Positions 16,646-25,481 of a DNA stretch of 64,000 bases are shown one piece after another. Source of the stretch: Bacteroidales bacterium (lineage in GTDB: Bacteria; Bacteroidota; Bacteroidia; Bacteroidales; UBA932); the NCBI GenBank assembly GCA_017616655.1, contig JAFZXU010000011.1, positions 112,261 to 176,260 of the forward strand. The letters are read 5' to 3'. The notes below the pieces were generated by a model, which saw nothing but the letters and a program-made list of their open reading frames with translations, ran no database searches and had not been told where the DNA came from. The position numbers were made by a program, and so were the translations under genes. Position 1 is the stretch's first letter; every line of letters begins with the position of its first letter.

Positions 16646-17184
16646 TTATGTAATCCTGTTAGGTTCATCGACGCGTAAATCTTCTGGATGCGGTCGGTGT
16701 CGCTCCGCGCGTCGTCGGTGAGCTCTATCCCGCCGGGGATGACCCCGATTCTCTTTGTCCGGTAATCGGCGAAGGCTAGGTACACCTTTGCCCCTGTGGC
16801 ACGCGCTATCGTATGGTAGCCGGTCTTCCACTTCTTCACCGCCTTGCGGGTTCCTTCCGGGCAGATAACAAGCTGGAAAGGGCGCTTGCCGTCCTCCTCC
16901 ATCGCGTGGATCACGCTGACAAGGGTGGCCTTGGGGTTGGAACGGTCGATAGGGAATCCGCCCATAGCCTTGAGCAACGGCCCTAGAGGGAAGAAGAAAG
17001 CCTCCTTCTTGATCATCACCTTGAGCTTGTGTCCCTGGGAGCGGAAGTAGAAGAAGCCGATGGCGAAATCCCAGATGCTGGTATGGGGAGCGAAGAGATA
17101 CAGATTCCTCCCTTCGGGAGCCATATCGCCGTCTGTCTTCCAGCCCAGGGCTTTCAGCATGAACCTGGAGAATCCGCCCGACAT
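16624..17184 (-). CDS. PlsC-like 1-acyl-glycerol-3-phosphate acyltransferase family protein
   Basis: This 186-aa acyltransferase has the H-X4-D motif H-T-S-I-W-D near residue 34 and the second motif P-E-G-T-R near 110. A hydrophobic stretch between them (F-F-F-P-L-G-P-L-L) may touch the membrane. It is short for PlsC (about 240 aa) and lacks N-terminal membrane helices. It belongs to a subgroup of small acyltransferases whose acceptor is uncertain. It is the last gene of the long minus-strand operon, 1 nt after DUF1846. Its last codons lie in the terminator palindrome. Confidence 0.85.
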   Translation of the reverse strand: MSGGFSRFMLKALGWKTDGDMAPEGRNLYLFAPHTSIWDFAIGFFYFRSQGHKLKVMIKKEAFFFPLGPLLKAMGGFPIDRSNPKATLVSVIHAMEEDGKRPFQLVICPEGTRKAVKKWKTGYHTIARATGAKVYLAFADYRTKRIGVIPGGIELTDDARSDTDRIQKIYASMNLTGLHKKGYSAE

Positions 17185-17185
17185 A

Positions 17186-18652
17186 TCATCCCTTCTTTAC
17201 CGGGTCGCAGGTGAGGCCTACGCCGAGTTTCTTGAATATCTTGCGGTCCACCTCGCTCAGCAAGACGGTGGTGTGAACCTGGCATCCGTTGAACTGTGGA
17301 AGGGTTTCTAGGGCGCGACGGCAGTTCTCATCGGTGGTGCTCAGCATTGAGAGGGCCACCAGCACCTCGTCGGTGTGGAGACGGGGATTCTGGCCGTGCA
17401 GGAAGGAGACCTTGGTCCGCTGGATAGGCTCTATCATGCTCTGCGGAATAAGCTTGACCTGGTGGTCGATGCCTGCCAGATGCTTGGCCGCATTGAGGAT
17501 CAGGGCGGCGCTGGGGCCGAGTAACGGGCTTGTTTCAGCGGTAATGATTGTGCCGTCGGCAAGCTCGATGGCGGCGGAAGGGACACCTCCGCAGCGCTCC
17601 TTGCGGCGCTTTGCCGCCACGGTGGTCTTGCGGTCGTCGGTGGTGATGCGTGCCTGCTTCATCAGCAGCGCTATCTTGTTGACCTCGCTCTCTCCGCAGA
17701 TTCCCTCAGCAAGCCTGCCGAGGGAGGTGTAGTAGCGGCGGATTATCTCGTCCTTCGCCGCCTGGCAGCAGGCCTCGTCGTCGCAGATGCAGAAGCCGCA
17801 CATATTGACTCCCATGTCGGTGGGGGACTTGTAGGGGCTCTCGCCGTAGATGCCCTCGAAGAGGGCGTTCAGGACGGGGAATATCTCGATGTCGCGGTTG
17901 TAGTTGACGGTCATCTGTCCGTAGGCCTCCAGGTGGAACGGGTCGATCATGTTGACGTCGTTCAGGTCGGCCGTGGCGGCTTCGTAGGCCAGGTTGACGG
18001 GGTGCTTCAGGGGAAGGTTCCAGATGGGGAAGGTCTCGAACTTGGCGTATCCCGCCTTGATGCCCCGCTTGTTCTCGTGGTAGAGCTGGCTCAGGCAGAC
18101 GGCCATCTTGCCGCTGCCCGGTCCGGGTGCGGTGACGACTACGAGCGGACGGGTTGTCTCCACGTAGTCGTTCTTTCCGAATCCCTCCTCGGAGTCGATG
18201 AGGGCCACATTTTCGGGGTAGCCTTCTATCGTGATGTGGAAATAGACCTTGATTCCCAGACGGTTGAGCCTCTCGCGGTAGGCGATGGCGCTGGCCTGTC
18301 CGTTGAAGTGGGTGACGACGACCGAGGAGACGAGGAATCCGCGGCTCATGAAGACGTCGCGAAGTCGCAGGACATCCACATCGTAGGTGATGCCCAGGTC
18401 GCCCCTGATCTTGTTTTTCTCGATATCTACGGCACTGATGACGATGATTATCTCGCAGTCGTCCTTGAGCTGGGTGAGCATCTTGAGCTTGCTGTCCGGC
18501 TCGAATCCGGGAAGGACGCGGCTGGCGTGGTTGTCGTCGTAGAGCTTGCCTCCGAACTCCATATAGAGCTTGTCCCCGAACTGGGCGATGCGCTCACGGA
18601 TGTGCTCGGACTGAATCTTCAGGTATTTCTGATTGTCGAAGCCCTGTTTCAT
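17186..18652 (-). CDS. DUF1846 (UPF0371) family protein
   Basis: This 488-aa protein is recognised as DUF1846 from its length and conserved blocks. These include an N-terminal K-Q-G-F-D-N-Q-K-Y, a central A-P-G-P-G-S-G-K-M loop near residues 180-190 that looks like a nucleotide-binding site, and C-G-F-C-I-C-D-D near 300. The biochemical function is unknown. The ATG at 18652 was chosen over an upstream GTG/TTG-type extension that runs into ridA. It sits 11 nt after ridA in the aromatic operon. Context offers no clear role. Confidence 0.85.
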   Translation of the reverse strand: MKQGFDNQKYLKIQSEHIRERIAQFGDKLYMEFGGKLYDDNHASRVLPGFEPDSKLKMLTQLKDDCEIIIVISAVDIEKNKIRGDLGITYDVDVLRLRDVFMSRGFLVSSVVVTHFNGQASAIAYRERLNRLGIKVYFHITIEGYPENVALIDSEEGFGKNDYVETTRPLVVVTAPGPGSGKMAVCLSQLYHENKRGIKAGYAKFETFPIWNLPLKHPVNLAYEAATADLNDVNMIDPFHLEAYGQMTVNYNRDIEIFPVLNALFEGIYGESPYKSPTDMGVNMCGFCICDDEACCQAAKDEIIRRYYTSLGRLAEGICGESEVNKIALLMKQARITTDDRKTTVAAKRRKERCGGVPSAAIELADGTIITAETSPLLGPSAALILNAAKHLAGIDHQVKLIPQSMIEPIQRTKVSFLHGQNPRLHTDEVLVALSMLSTTDENCRRALETLPQFNGCQVHTTVLLSEVDRKIFKKLGVGLTCDPVKKG

Positions 18653-18663
18653 CGCCGTTTCTC

Positions 18664-19038
18664 CTATTTGCCGGCGACGGCCTCGATCTCGACCATGGCG
18701 CCCTTGGGAAGGGCTGCAACCTGGTAGCATGCCCTTGCAGGCTTGTCACCGGGGAAGTATTCGGCATAGACTGCGTTCATCGCGCCGAAATTGGCTATGT
18801 CGTCGAGAAGTACGGTGGTCTTGACCACATCGGAGAAGGTGAGACCTGCTTCGGCGAGGATCGCGCCGATGTTGTCGAGGCTGCGTCGTGTCTGAGCCTC
18901 TATGCCTTCTGCGAGTGCACCGGTTTCAGGATCTGCGGGCAACTGTCCCGAGATATAGAGGGTTCCGTTGAGTTCAACGGCCTGTGAGTAGGGGCCCACG
19001 GCCTTGGGGGCGAGGGGAGTTGCTATGATTTTTTTCAT
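18664..19038 (-). CDS. ridA: RidA-family enamine/imine deaminase
   Basis: RidA (124 aa) hydrolyses reactive 2-aminoacrylate-type enamines released by PLP enzymes such as threonine or serine dehydratase. It shows G-P-Y-S-Q-A near residues 15-20, the conserved arginine in A-R-A-C-Y-Q-V near 105 and a closing M-V-E-I-E-A. Length and motifs match the classical active type. It starts 3 nt after the Nudix-HD gene and is followed by DUF1846, so it is carried in the aromatic operon as a general metabolite-repair gene. Confidence 0.95.
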   Translation of the reverse strand: MKKIIATPLAPKAVGPYSQAVELNGTLYISGQLPADPETGALAEGIEAQTRRSLDNIGAILAEAGLTFSDVVKTTVLLDDIANFGAMNAVYAEYFPGDKPARACYQVAALPKGAMVEIEAVAGK

Positions 19039-19041
19039 TGT

Positions 19042-20073
19042 TTAAGGGATTTTGGTTTCACAAAGATAAAATTTTTCGAAGTATTTTCTCAATAATTTCT
19101 CGTCCGAAATTATGCTGCGCAGGGCCGCAAGCCTTCCGGCGTTCGGCGACTCCGGAATCCAGAGTTTCAGGTAGCCCCCTTCGGCATATTTCTCGTGCAT
19201 GTGCCCGAGGGTGCGCTGCCAGTGCCCCTCCTTGTCCAGCTCAGGGTAGTGGTCCAGTCCGTACAGAACCGTGCGTCGGATTATATCCTCCGGGTCGATC
19301 TGCCGGTCCGCCTCGGCCAGTATCTTGCCGCAGATGCCGCGCGGTTCGTTTTTGGAGGAGGCGCGGTGGTCCTCGGCGGCATTTGCAATCAAATCTATCT
19401 CACTCCCGGTGAACCACCTGCGGAGCTCTGAGTCGGCCCGTATGATGCGTGCCGAGACTGTGTGGTGAGTCTCTCGTCCCTCGCAGATACCCGTGTCGTG
19501 GTATGCCGCTGCGGTATAAATTATATTGGGGTTGACGTCGTACCAGCGGCAGAGTTCAAGCCCCTGCGCTATGACCGAGTTTACGTGGCTGCGGTCGTGT
19601 CCCTTGTCGAAGTGGTCGTAGCGGGGGATTATCTCCGATTCGATGTAACATTTAAGTGAGGGGATGATGCAGCCTTCAGGTGTGCCATCTAGCCCAGCTG
19701 AAATAAGGGGAAGAATCCCTTCGTCGGCCGGAAGCCACTTCACGGCAGAGATGTTCTCCGCTCCGAGCCAGGCGGATGCCTCGTGTTCGTTCAGGTGGAG
19801 CGCAGGCGTACGGAGGGAGCACCAGAAGCAGTGCATCGTAAGGTGGAATGCGGGGTAGTCCCACTCCACGGTGGTCAGCTTTTCCCCGACCGAAATCTCG
19901 GCGTCGAGTTCCTCCCGGATCTCCCGCACGAGGGCCTCTTCCGGCGTCTCGCCCGGTTCCATCTTGCCGCCCGGGAACTCCCACCAGTCCTTGAAATCAC
20001 CATAGCCCCGCTGGGTGGCGAAGACCTGGTCTTTCCTGCGGATAACCGCCGCTGCTACCTCGATGCGCTTCAT
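19042..20073 (-). CDS. Nudix hydrolase fused to an HD-domain phosphohydrolase
   Basis: This is a 343-aa two-domain protein. Residues about 1-135 are a MutT-like Nudix domain with the complete box G-G-K-M-E-P-G-E-T-P ... R-E-I-R-E-E-L. Residues about 150-335 form an HD domain: H in G-H-D-R-S-H, the H-D pair in A-Y-H-D-T-G, and a late D in E-A-D-R-Q-I-D. The first half probably hydrolyses damaged nucleoside triphosphates or similar diphosphates, and the second a phosphoester. The joint substrate is unknown. There is no stop between the halves, so the fusion is real as read. It overlaps the PAP2 gene by 4 nt. Confidence 0.88.
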   Translation of the reverse strand: MKRIEVAAAVIRRKDQVFATQRGYGDFKDWWEFPGGKMEPGETPEEALVREIREELDAEISVGEKLTTVEWDYPAFHLTMHCFWCSLRTPALHLNEHEASAWLGAENISAVKWLPADEGILPLISAGLDGTPEGCIIPSLKCYIESEIIPRYDHFDKGHDRSHVNSVIAQGLELCRWYDVNPNIIYTAAAYHDTGICEGRETHHTVSARIIRADSELRRWFTGSEIDLIANAAEDHRASSKNEPRGICGKILAEADRQIDPEDIIRRTVLYGLDHYPELDKEGHWQRTLGHMHEKYAEGGYLKLWIPESPNAGRLAALRSIISDEKLLRKYFEKFYLCETKIP

Positions 20074-20804
20074 CTGTTCTTGCGTTCGAACTCCCTCTGC
20101 GAGCGTTTGAGAAGTTTCTGCCAGAGCGGGTCGGCGCTCATCCTGGCGTAAGCGGCGCTGGCTGCCAGACGTGCCGCGTCAACGTCTGACTGGTAGTGGA
20201 AGCCCACTATCGTGCGGCTCTGTCCGCCCTCGTACCCGGCCTTGAGAATCTCGTTCTGGTATTCCGGTGCGACAGCCGTAAGTACCAGGGCAGCAGCCCA
20301 GTAGCGGATTGTATGGCCCGAAGGGTAGGAGGTGAAGTCGTCCTTGAATTCCCTCTCGGGAAGCGGAGTGTGTTCGTTGAAATGCTGGTAGGGCCTCACC
20401 CTTGCGAACTTGTCCTTCGCCGCCGAGATGCTCAGCCTTGCGGTGGCGAAACTCTTGAAGAGGAAGTCCGCCGTCACGGGATACTCCTGCGGATTGAAGT
20501 CGGGAATTCCCATCGCCGCGCCGAAGCGTGCCATTATATACTCGATGGAGATGTCGGCGTCGGCAACGGCAAGGCGTCCGCGCTCGGTGTCGCGGATCAG
20601 TTTGCCCTGCTCGTAAACGCAGCTGTCCAGCAGGAAGGCGTCGGTTCCGAATTCGGGAGGGGCGGGGAGGAAGTAGGATGCGTCGGGCATCTGGTCCACG
20701 CGCAGGAAGTAGCGCGCCTTTTCCACCACGTTGCTCGACTGCGCCCCTGCGGGAACGGCAATAATCAGCGCCAGAAAGGCGCAAAGTAGCGTTTTGTTCT
20801 TCAT
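20070..20804 (-). CDS. exported PAP2 / class A acid phosphatase
   Basis: This 244-aa phosphatase has a signal peptide (M-K-N-K-T-L-L-C-A-F-L-A-L-I-I-A, cleavage after A-G-A-Q). The vanadate-haloperoxidase-type active site is complete: K-D-K-F-A-R-V-R-P, P-S-G-H, and S-R-T-I-V-G-F-H-Y-Q-S-D. It is likely periplasmic and non-specific. The start at 20804 was preferred because it gives a clean signal peptide; the frame extends further upstream with untypical residues. It lies 11 nt after the DAHP synthase gene and overlaps the Nudix-HD gene. Confidence 0.9.
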   Translation of the reverse strand: MKNKTLLCAFLALIIAVPAGAQSSNVVEKARYFLRVDQMPDASYFLPAPPEFGTDAFLLDSCVYEQGKLIRDTERGRLAVADADISIEYIMARFGAAMGIPDFNPQEYPVTADFLFKSFATARLSISAAKDKFARVRPYQHFNEHTPLPEREFKDDFTSYPSGHTIRYWAAALVLTAVAPEYQNEILKAGYEGGQSRTIVGFHYQSDVDAARLAASAAYARMSADPLWQKLLKRSQREFERKNR

Positions 20805-20815
20805 GACAAATATGT

Positions 20816-21844
20816 TTATCTCAGTTCTGCAATCTCGTAAATGAGCCTTTCGCTCTTCTCCCAGCCGAGGCAGGGATCGGTGATGGATTTGCCGAATGTG
20901 CACTCTCTGGGGCCCTGGGCGCCGTCTTCGATGTACGATTCAATCATAAGACCCTTGACGATGCGGTTGATCCTTTCGTTGTGCCTCATGCTGTGCAGCA
21001 CCTCCTTGGCGATGCGGATCTGCTCGAGGTATTGCTTGCCGGAGTTGGAGTGGTTGCAGTCCACGATAACCGCGGGATTCTTGAGTCCCGACTCATCATA
21101 GAGGTCGCAGAGGCGGCTTAGGTCCTCATAGTGGTAGTTGGGATGGGTGGTGCCATGATTGTCGACATATCCCCTCAGGATGGCGTGGGCAAAGGGATTG
21201 CCCATGCTCTCGACCTCCCAGTTGCGATAGATGAAGGTATGGTCTCCCTGTGCCGCCCTGATTGAATTCATCATCACAGACATGTCGCCGGAGGTAGGGT
21301 TCTTCATACCCACCGGGATGTCGAGGCCGCTGGCGGTGAGGCGGTGCTGCTGGTCTTCGACGCTCCTGGCGCCTACGGCCACATAGGAAAGCAGGTCGGA
21401 AAGGAACTGGTGGTTTTCGGGATAGAGCATCTCGTCGGCGCAGGAGAAACCGGCCTCGTTGATGGCCTTCATATGCATCCTGCGGATGGCTATAAGACCC
21501 TTGAGGATGTCGGGGTCGGCAATCGGATTGGGCTGATGGAGCATTCCCTTGTATCCGGCGCCGGTAGTGCGGGGCTTGTTGGTATATACCCTGGGGATGA
21601 TCACCAGTTTGTCGGCGACCTTTTCCTGTACGGGACGAAGTCTTTTGATATATTCTATGACGGAATCCTCGTGGTCTGCGGAACAGGGTCCTATTATCAG
21701 GATGAATTTGTCGGACTTGCCTTCCAGAACCTCCCGGATCGCCTTGTCATTGGCTTTCTTGCATTCCGCACCCTTGTCCGATACAGGGTACATCTCCTTG
21801 ATTTCCTGCGGCTCGAAGAGCTCGCGCTTCATTATCATATTCAT
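20816..21844 (-). CDS. aroG: 3-deoxy-7-phosphoheptulonate (DAHP) synthase, AroFGH type
   Basis: This 342-aa enzyme condenses erythrose 4-phosphate and phosphoenolpyruvate, the entry step of the shikimate pathway. It is of the E. coli-like type I-alpha family: I-G-P-C-S-A-D near residue 51, Y-T-N-K-P-R-T-T-G-Y/A-G near 87, and D-C-N-H-S-N-S-G-K near 250. It lacks the fused chorismate mutase seen on some other bacterial DAHP synthases; that activity is in pheA here. The first, third and fifth codons are all possible ATG-type starts. The gene follows tyrA after 8 nt. Confidence 0.94.
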   Translation of the reverse strand: MNMIMKRELFEPQEIKEMYPVSDKGAECKKANDKAIREVLEGKSDKFILIIGPCSADHEDSVIEYIKRLRPVQEKVADKLVIIPRVYTNKPRTTGAGYKGMLHQPNPIADPDILKGLIAIRRMHMKAINEAGFSCADEMLYPENHQFLSDLLSYVAVGARSVEDQQHRLTASGLDIPVGMKNPTSGDMSVMMNSIRAAQGDHTFIYRNWEVESMGNPFAHAILRGYVDNHGTTHPNYHYEDLSRLCDLYDESGLKNPAVIVDCNHSNSGKQYLEQIRIAKEVLHSMRHNERINRIVKGLMIESYIEDGAQGPRECTFGKSITDPCLGWEKSERLIYEIAELR

Positions 21845-21852
21845 ATTTGCCG

Positions 21853-22704
21853 TTATTTGTCAAAGTAACTCCTGCGGAGTGTGGATATCTGCATCATACG
21901 CCTGAGGGTCTCCGTATCGCCGTCGCGGACGGCATTGCGGATCTTGTCGAATTCACCCGCGAAGAGATCCATCTGGCTGAGCAGTTCGTCGCGGTTGAGA
22001 AGGAAGAGCTCGCTCCACATCTCTTCATTGATCCTGGCTATGCGGGTAAGGTCACGGAAGGAGTCTCCGGTGAAGTCGACCAGATGGCTGGATTCCTTGC
22101 AGTTCATCAGCGCCACGGCGATGCAGTGGGTCAGCTGGCTGAGGAAGCCGATCATTTCGTCGTGCTCCTCCGGACTCACCTCCGAAATGCGGGCAAAACC
22201 CAGGATTCCGCCAAGCTGCCGGCAGGTCGCTATGGCATCCTGAGTGTTGGACGCCGTGGGGGTAACAATGTAGTTCGCCCCTTTGAAGATGCTGCCGTCG
22301 GCATTCTCCACGCCGCATACCTCGCGTCCCGCCATAGGGTGGGCGGCGATGAATTCCAGATCGTCGCGAAGCATCTGCTGGACCTTATATACCACTCCGA
22401 CCTTGACTCCGGTGACATCGGTTATCAAGGCGCCCTGCTTTATGTAATCCTGGTACTTCTCAAGCCATTCTATGAATATGTGGGGATAGAGGGCGAAGAC
22501 CAGGAGGTCGAACTGCGATATGTAGTCGCGGGTAACATCGACGGTACCGGAGGAGATGATTCCCTTTTCAAGTGCGTAGTCGATCGATTTCCGGCTGCGG
22601 GTCACCGCGCCCACCTCGAATCCGGCCTTCGTCAGCATTTGGGCATAACTGCCGCCGATGAGTCCGAGACCTACGATCAGTATTTTCTTATCCTTAGTCA
22701 GCAT
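21853..22704 (-). CDS. tyrA: prephenate dehydrogenase
   Basis: TyrA (283 aa) oxidises prephenate to 4-hydroxyphenylpyruvate on the way to tyrosine. The Rossmann motif V-G-L-G-L-I-G-G-S-Y lies at about residues 11-20, and the conserved H-P-M-A-G-R near 141 belongs to the substrate site. There is no mutase or ACT domain, so this is the short monofunctional form. It overlaps the 3' end of aroA by 11 nt and is followed by the DAHP synthase gene. Confidence 0.94.
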   Translation of the reverse strand: MLTKDKKILIVGLGLIGGSYAQMLTKAGFEVGAVTRSRKSIDYALEKGIISSGTVDVTRDYISQFDLLVFALYPHIFIEWLEKYQDYIKQGALITDVTGVKVGVVYKVQQMLRDDLEFIAAHPMAGREVCGVENADGSIFKGANYIVTPTASNTQDAIATCRQLGGILGFARISEVSPEEHDEMIGFLSQLTHCIAVALMNCKESSHLVDFTGDSFRDLTRIARINEEMWSELFLLNRDELLSQMDLFAGEFDKIRNAVRDGDTETLRRMMQISTLRRSYFDK

Positions 22705-23830
22705 GAATTTTCGTTTTTATTCCGATTTTCCCGAGCGTTTCGAAGAAGTCGGGGAAACTCTTCCTCACCGCTTCCGCGCCTTCGATCCGGCCTCCAAAGA
22801 GGGAGAGGGGGAGGGCGAGAGCCATTACGATACGGTGGTCGTTGTGGCCGTATAGCGGTCTCCCGGGGGCGTGTAGGGGGGATTCATATATTGTAACGCT
22901 GTTGTTGTCCCTGCTGTAACGGACACCGAATGCGGAGAGTTCCTCCAGCATCGCGGAAACCCTGTCGCTCTCTTTCAGGGCGAGACGGCGGGTGCCGGTG
23001 ATTTCGGCTCCGTGCAGCAGCGCGGCTACGGCGAAGAGCACCGGACCGAGGTCGATGTTCTCCGAGATGTCGATGGTCGCGAATCCCTCCTTCAGAGCAG
23101 CGAAGAAATCCAGGCAGCGGCGGTCCCCCTGCACCGAGTCGGGATTGAGTCCTGTGACCTTCACTTTGCCGCCGAACAGGTTGAAGGCCTCGAGGAATGC
23201 CGCGTTCGACCAGTCGCCTTCAACCGTGGTCTGCCCGACCGCCGCTTCGGTAATATCGATATAGCTGCGGCTCTCCATCCGGCCCTCCGTAACGATCCTG
23301 CTTTCTCCCGGAATTATCGGCTGCGCGAGCAAAAGCCCAGTCAGATACTGGCTGCTCTGGGTGACATCTATATGGTATTCTCCAGGTCCAAGCCTGCCTT
23401 CCAGGAGGATGAAGCCAGTCCCGATTTCGCATACAATTCCTTGATCCTTAAGCATTTCGCCGTATCCTCCGATGCCGCGGGCAATGAGCCTTTCAGTCCC
23501 GGTGAAACGGAACTTTCCCCCGAGCGCAAGAGCAACCGGCACCATAAATCTTAGCGTAGATCCGCTCTCCCCGCAGGGCATTGTGATTTCTCCTTCGGGC
23601 ACCTCCCGGACACCAGAAAACATTACTGTTTCTTCCCCCTTTTCGAATCGGAACCCAAGCGCCCGCAGGCAGTCAAGGGTGCGGAGTATGTCATCCGGGA
23701 AGGCTACATTGCGTATGCAGCACCTTTCCCCTCTGAGGGCCCCGGCTATCAGCAGCCTGTGGGCAAAGCTCTTCGAGGGGGGCGCGGCAACTGTGCCGGA
23801 GGCCTTTCCTATGCCGAATTCGACTCTCAT
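22694..23830 (-). CDS. aroA: 3-phosphoshikimate 1-carboxyvinyltransferase (EPSP synthase)
   Basis: This 378-aa enzyme transfers enolpyruvate from PEP to shikimate 3-phosphate. It has P-S-K-S-F-A-H-R near residues 18-25, E-S-G-S-T-L-R near 87, L-K-E-S-D-R-V near 304 and G-H-N-D-H-R-I-V-M near 339. It is about 50 residues shorter than the common 427-aa form, mainly through trimmed loops, while every active-site block is present. The first loop (P-S-K-S) and surrounding residues give no firm class assignment. It overlaps aroQ by 4 nt. Confidence 0.94.
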   Translation of the reverse strand: MRVEFGIGKASGTVAAPPSKSFAHRLLIAGALRGERCCIRNVAFPDDILRTLDCLRALGFRFEKGEETVMFSGVREVPEGEITMPCGESGSTLRFMVPVALALGGKFRFTGTERLIARGIGGYGEMLKDQGIVCEIGTGFILLEGRLGPGEYHIDVTQSSQYLTGLLLAQPIIPGESRIVTEGRMESRSYIDITEAAVGQTTVEGDWSNAAFLEAFNLFGGKVKVTGLNPDSVQGDRRCLDFFAALKEGFATIDISENIDLGPVLFAVAALLHGAEITGTRRLALKESDRVSAMLEELSAFGVRYSRDNNSVTIYESPLHAPGRPLYGHNDHRIVMALALPLSLFGGRIEGAEAVRKSFPDFFETLGKIGIKTKIHAD

Positions 23831-24258
23831 TTCCTGTTTTCGAGGATCTTTATCGCATCTATGTAACCTTCGATTCCGCGCCCGGTAACTGTGTCGATGC
23901 AGGCTTTCCGGATATAACTCACCTGGCGGAAATCCTCCCGCTCTTCAACCTTCGAGATATGGACCTCCACCGTCGGGATCCCGACTGCTTTTACGGCGTC
24001 GAGCAGCGCTATGCTGGTATGGGTATAGGCGCCGGGGTTGATGACGATGCCTTCCACATCGTCGAACAGGGCTCCCTGGATCCAGTCCACAAGTTCGCCC
24101 TCGTGGTTGGATTGGAGGAGCTTCAGCTCGTGGCCGTTGTCAGCGGCATACCCCTGTACTTTCTCTTCGAGGTCCCTGTAGCTCTCGGTGCCGTAGATCT
24201 CCGGCTCCCTGAAACCCAGCAAATTGATGTTGGGCCCGTTGATAATCAGCAGTTTCAT
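23827..24258 (-). CDS. aroQ: type II 3-dehydroquinate dehydratase
   Basis: AroQ (143 aa) dehydrates 3-dehydroquinate to 3-dehydroshikimate. It shows the family blocks N-G-P-N-I-N-L-L-G near residues 7-15, R-E-P-E-I-Y-G, S-N-H-E-G near 50, N-P-G-A-Y-T-H-T-S near 74, and the late V-E-V-H-I-S. Length is typical of the dodecameric type II enzyme. It is joined by 4-nt overlaps to the aroE-aroK fusion upstream and to aroA downstream. Confidence 0.96.
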   Translation of the reverse strand: MKLLIINGPNINLLGFREPEIYGTESYRDLEEKVQGYAADNGHELKLLQSNHEGELVDWIQGALFDDVEGIVINPGAYTHTSIALLDAVKAVGIPTVEVHISKVEEREDFRQVSYIRKACIDTVTGRGIEGYIDAIKILENRK

Positions 24259-25481
24259 AGTTCGAATTGTGCTATCGCCGCTTCGGGCGTTCCGTTGTTG
24301 TCTATTATTCTTTCCGCTGCCTGCAGATATGCCTCGCGCCTCTGACTGAACAGTTTCTGCATCGCTTCGCTGTTGCTTGAAAGCGGACGGTCGCCGGTAG
24401 GGGTGAGCCTCTCCGGGTCGCGCGCAATGAGATATATCGTTCCGTTGCGCTTGAGCCGGCTTACGTTTGCCGGGTCGAGTACAGCACCCCCGCCGGTGGC
24501 GATGATCGCTCCGTTCAGACCGGAGAGTTCGCGGATCACTTGAGATTCCCTCAGGCGGAATCCCGTTTCTCCTTCGGATTCGAAGATTTCGGGGATGCTC
24601 CTGCCTGCGCTTGCGGCAATCATCAGGTCGGTGTCGATGAAGCGCATTCCGGTTCTTTCGGAGAGCATTCTGCCCATGGTGCTCTTGCCGCTCGAGGGCA
24701 TTCCCGTCAGGACGATGTTCCTTTTGCTGCGGAGCACCTTTTCATATGTCTTCCGGATGGTCCCTTCGGGAAGGGTGGTGTCTTGGAAAAGCTCCTGTGC
24801 CCTGCAGGCCTGCGCCACGAGCATCATGAGTCCTCCTTCTGCCGGGATACAGGCCTCCTGTGCGTCGAGTACCAGGTTGGTGCGCAAGGGATTGTAAACC
24901 AGGTCGAGGAGCCCCTTGAGGCGGGGAAATGCATTTATGTCGATAATCCGACCTTCGCTGTCGGGGAACATTCCCACAGGCGTGCAGTTGATTATTATCT
25001 CAAATCCGTTCTCCTCCCGAAGGGATCCGAGGGAGATCTGGGTGGATTCACGGGGAGTCCTGACGGCGTGGGTGACGGAGGCTGCTCCAAGGTCGCGGGC
25101 GAGGGCGTCGGCTGTCTTTGCCGCACCTCCGGCCCCGAGAATCAGGACCTTGCGCCCTTCGAACCCGACTCCCGCGCTGAGGGCGAGTTCCTTGAGCCCG
25201 AAGTAATCGGTGTTGTAACCGAAGAGTTTCCCGCCTTTGTTGACTATAGTGTTTACCGCCCCGATGGCGCGCGCCTCATCCGAAACCGTATCGAGACAGG
25301 GAATCCCGGTCTCCTTAAATGGAATCGTGACATTGATGCCTTTGAAATCCCTTTCCTTCAGGAAGAGCGGCAACTCTTCGGGAGTCAGTTCGCGGAGCTC
25401 ATAGGGAGCAGGGGAGAGCATCCCGTGGATCTCCCTCGAGAAGCTGTGTCCAAGCCGACCTCCTATAAGTCCGTATTCCAT
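24255..25481 (-). CDS. aroE-aroK: fused shikimate dehydrogenase - shikimate kinase
   Basis: One 408-aa frame carries both enzymes. Residues 1 to about 245 are shikimate dehydrogenase: the shikimate-binding S-F-S near 13-15, N-V-T-I-P-F-K near 49-55, G-Y-N-T-D-Y-F-G and the dinucleotide loop G-A-G-G-A-A-K. Residues about 250-408 are shikimate kinase, with the P-loop G-M-P-S-S-G-K-S-T, D-T-D near 284 and A-T-G-G-G-A-V. The linker is short and no stop or internal start signal separates the halves. Fusion would couple the two consecutive reactions. It shares one base with aroC (TAATG). Confidence 0.93.
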   Translation of the reverse strand: MEYGLIGGRLGHSFSREIHGMLSPAPYELRELTPEELPLFLKERDFKGINVTIPFKETGIPCLDTVSDEARAIGAVNTIVNKGGKLFGYNTDYFGLKELALSAGVGFEGRKVLILGAGGAAKTADALARDLGAASVTHAVRTPRESTQISLGSLREENGFEIIINCTPVGMFPDSEGRIIDINAFPRLKGLLDLVYNPLRTNLVLDAQEACIPAEGGLMMLVAQACRAQELFQDTTLPEGTIRKTYEKVLRSKRNIVLTGMPSSGKSTMGRMLSERTGMRFIDTDLMIAASAGRSIPEIFESEGETGFRLRESQVIRELSGLNGAIIATGGGAVLDPANVSRLKRNGTIYLIARDPERLTPTGDRPLSSNSEAMQKLFSQRREAYLQAAERIIDNNGTPEAAIAQFEL

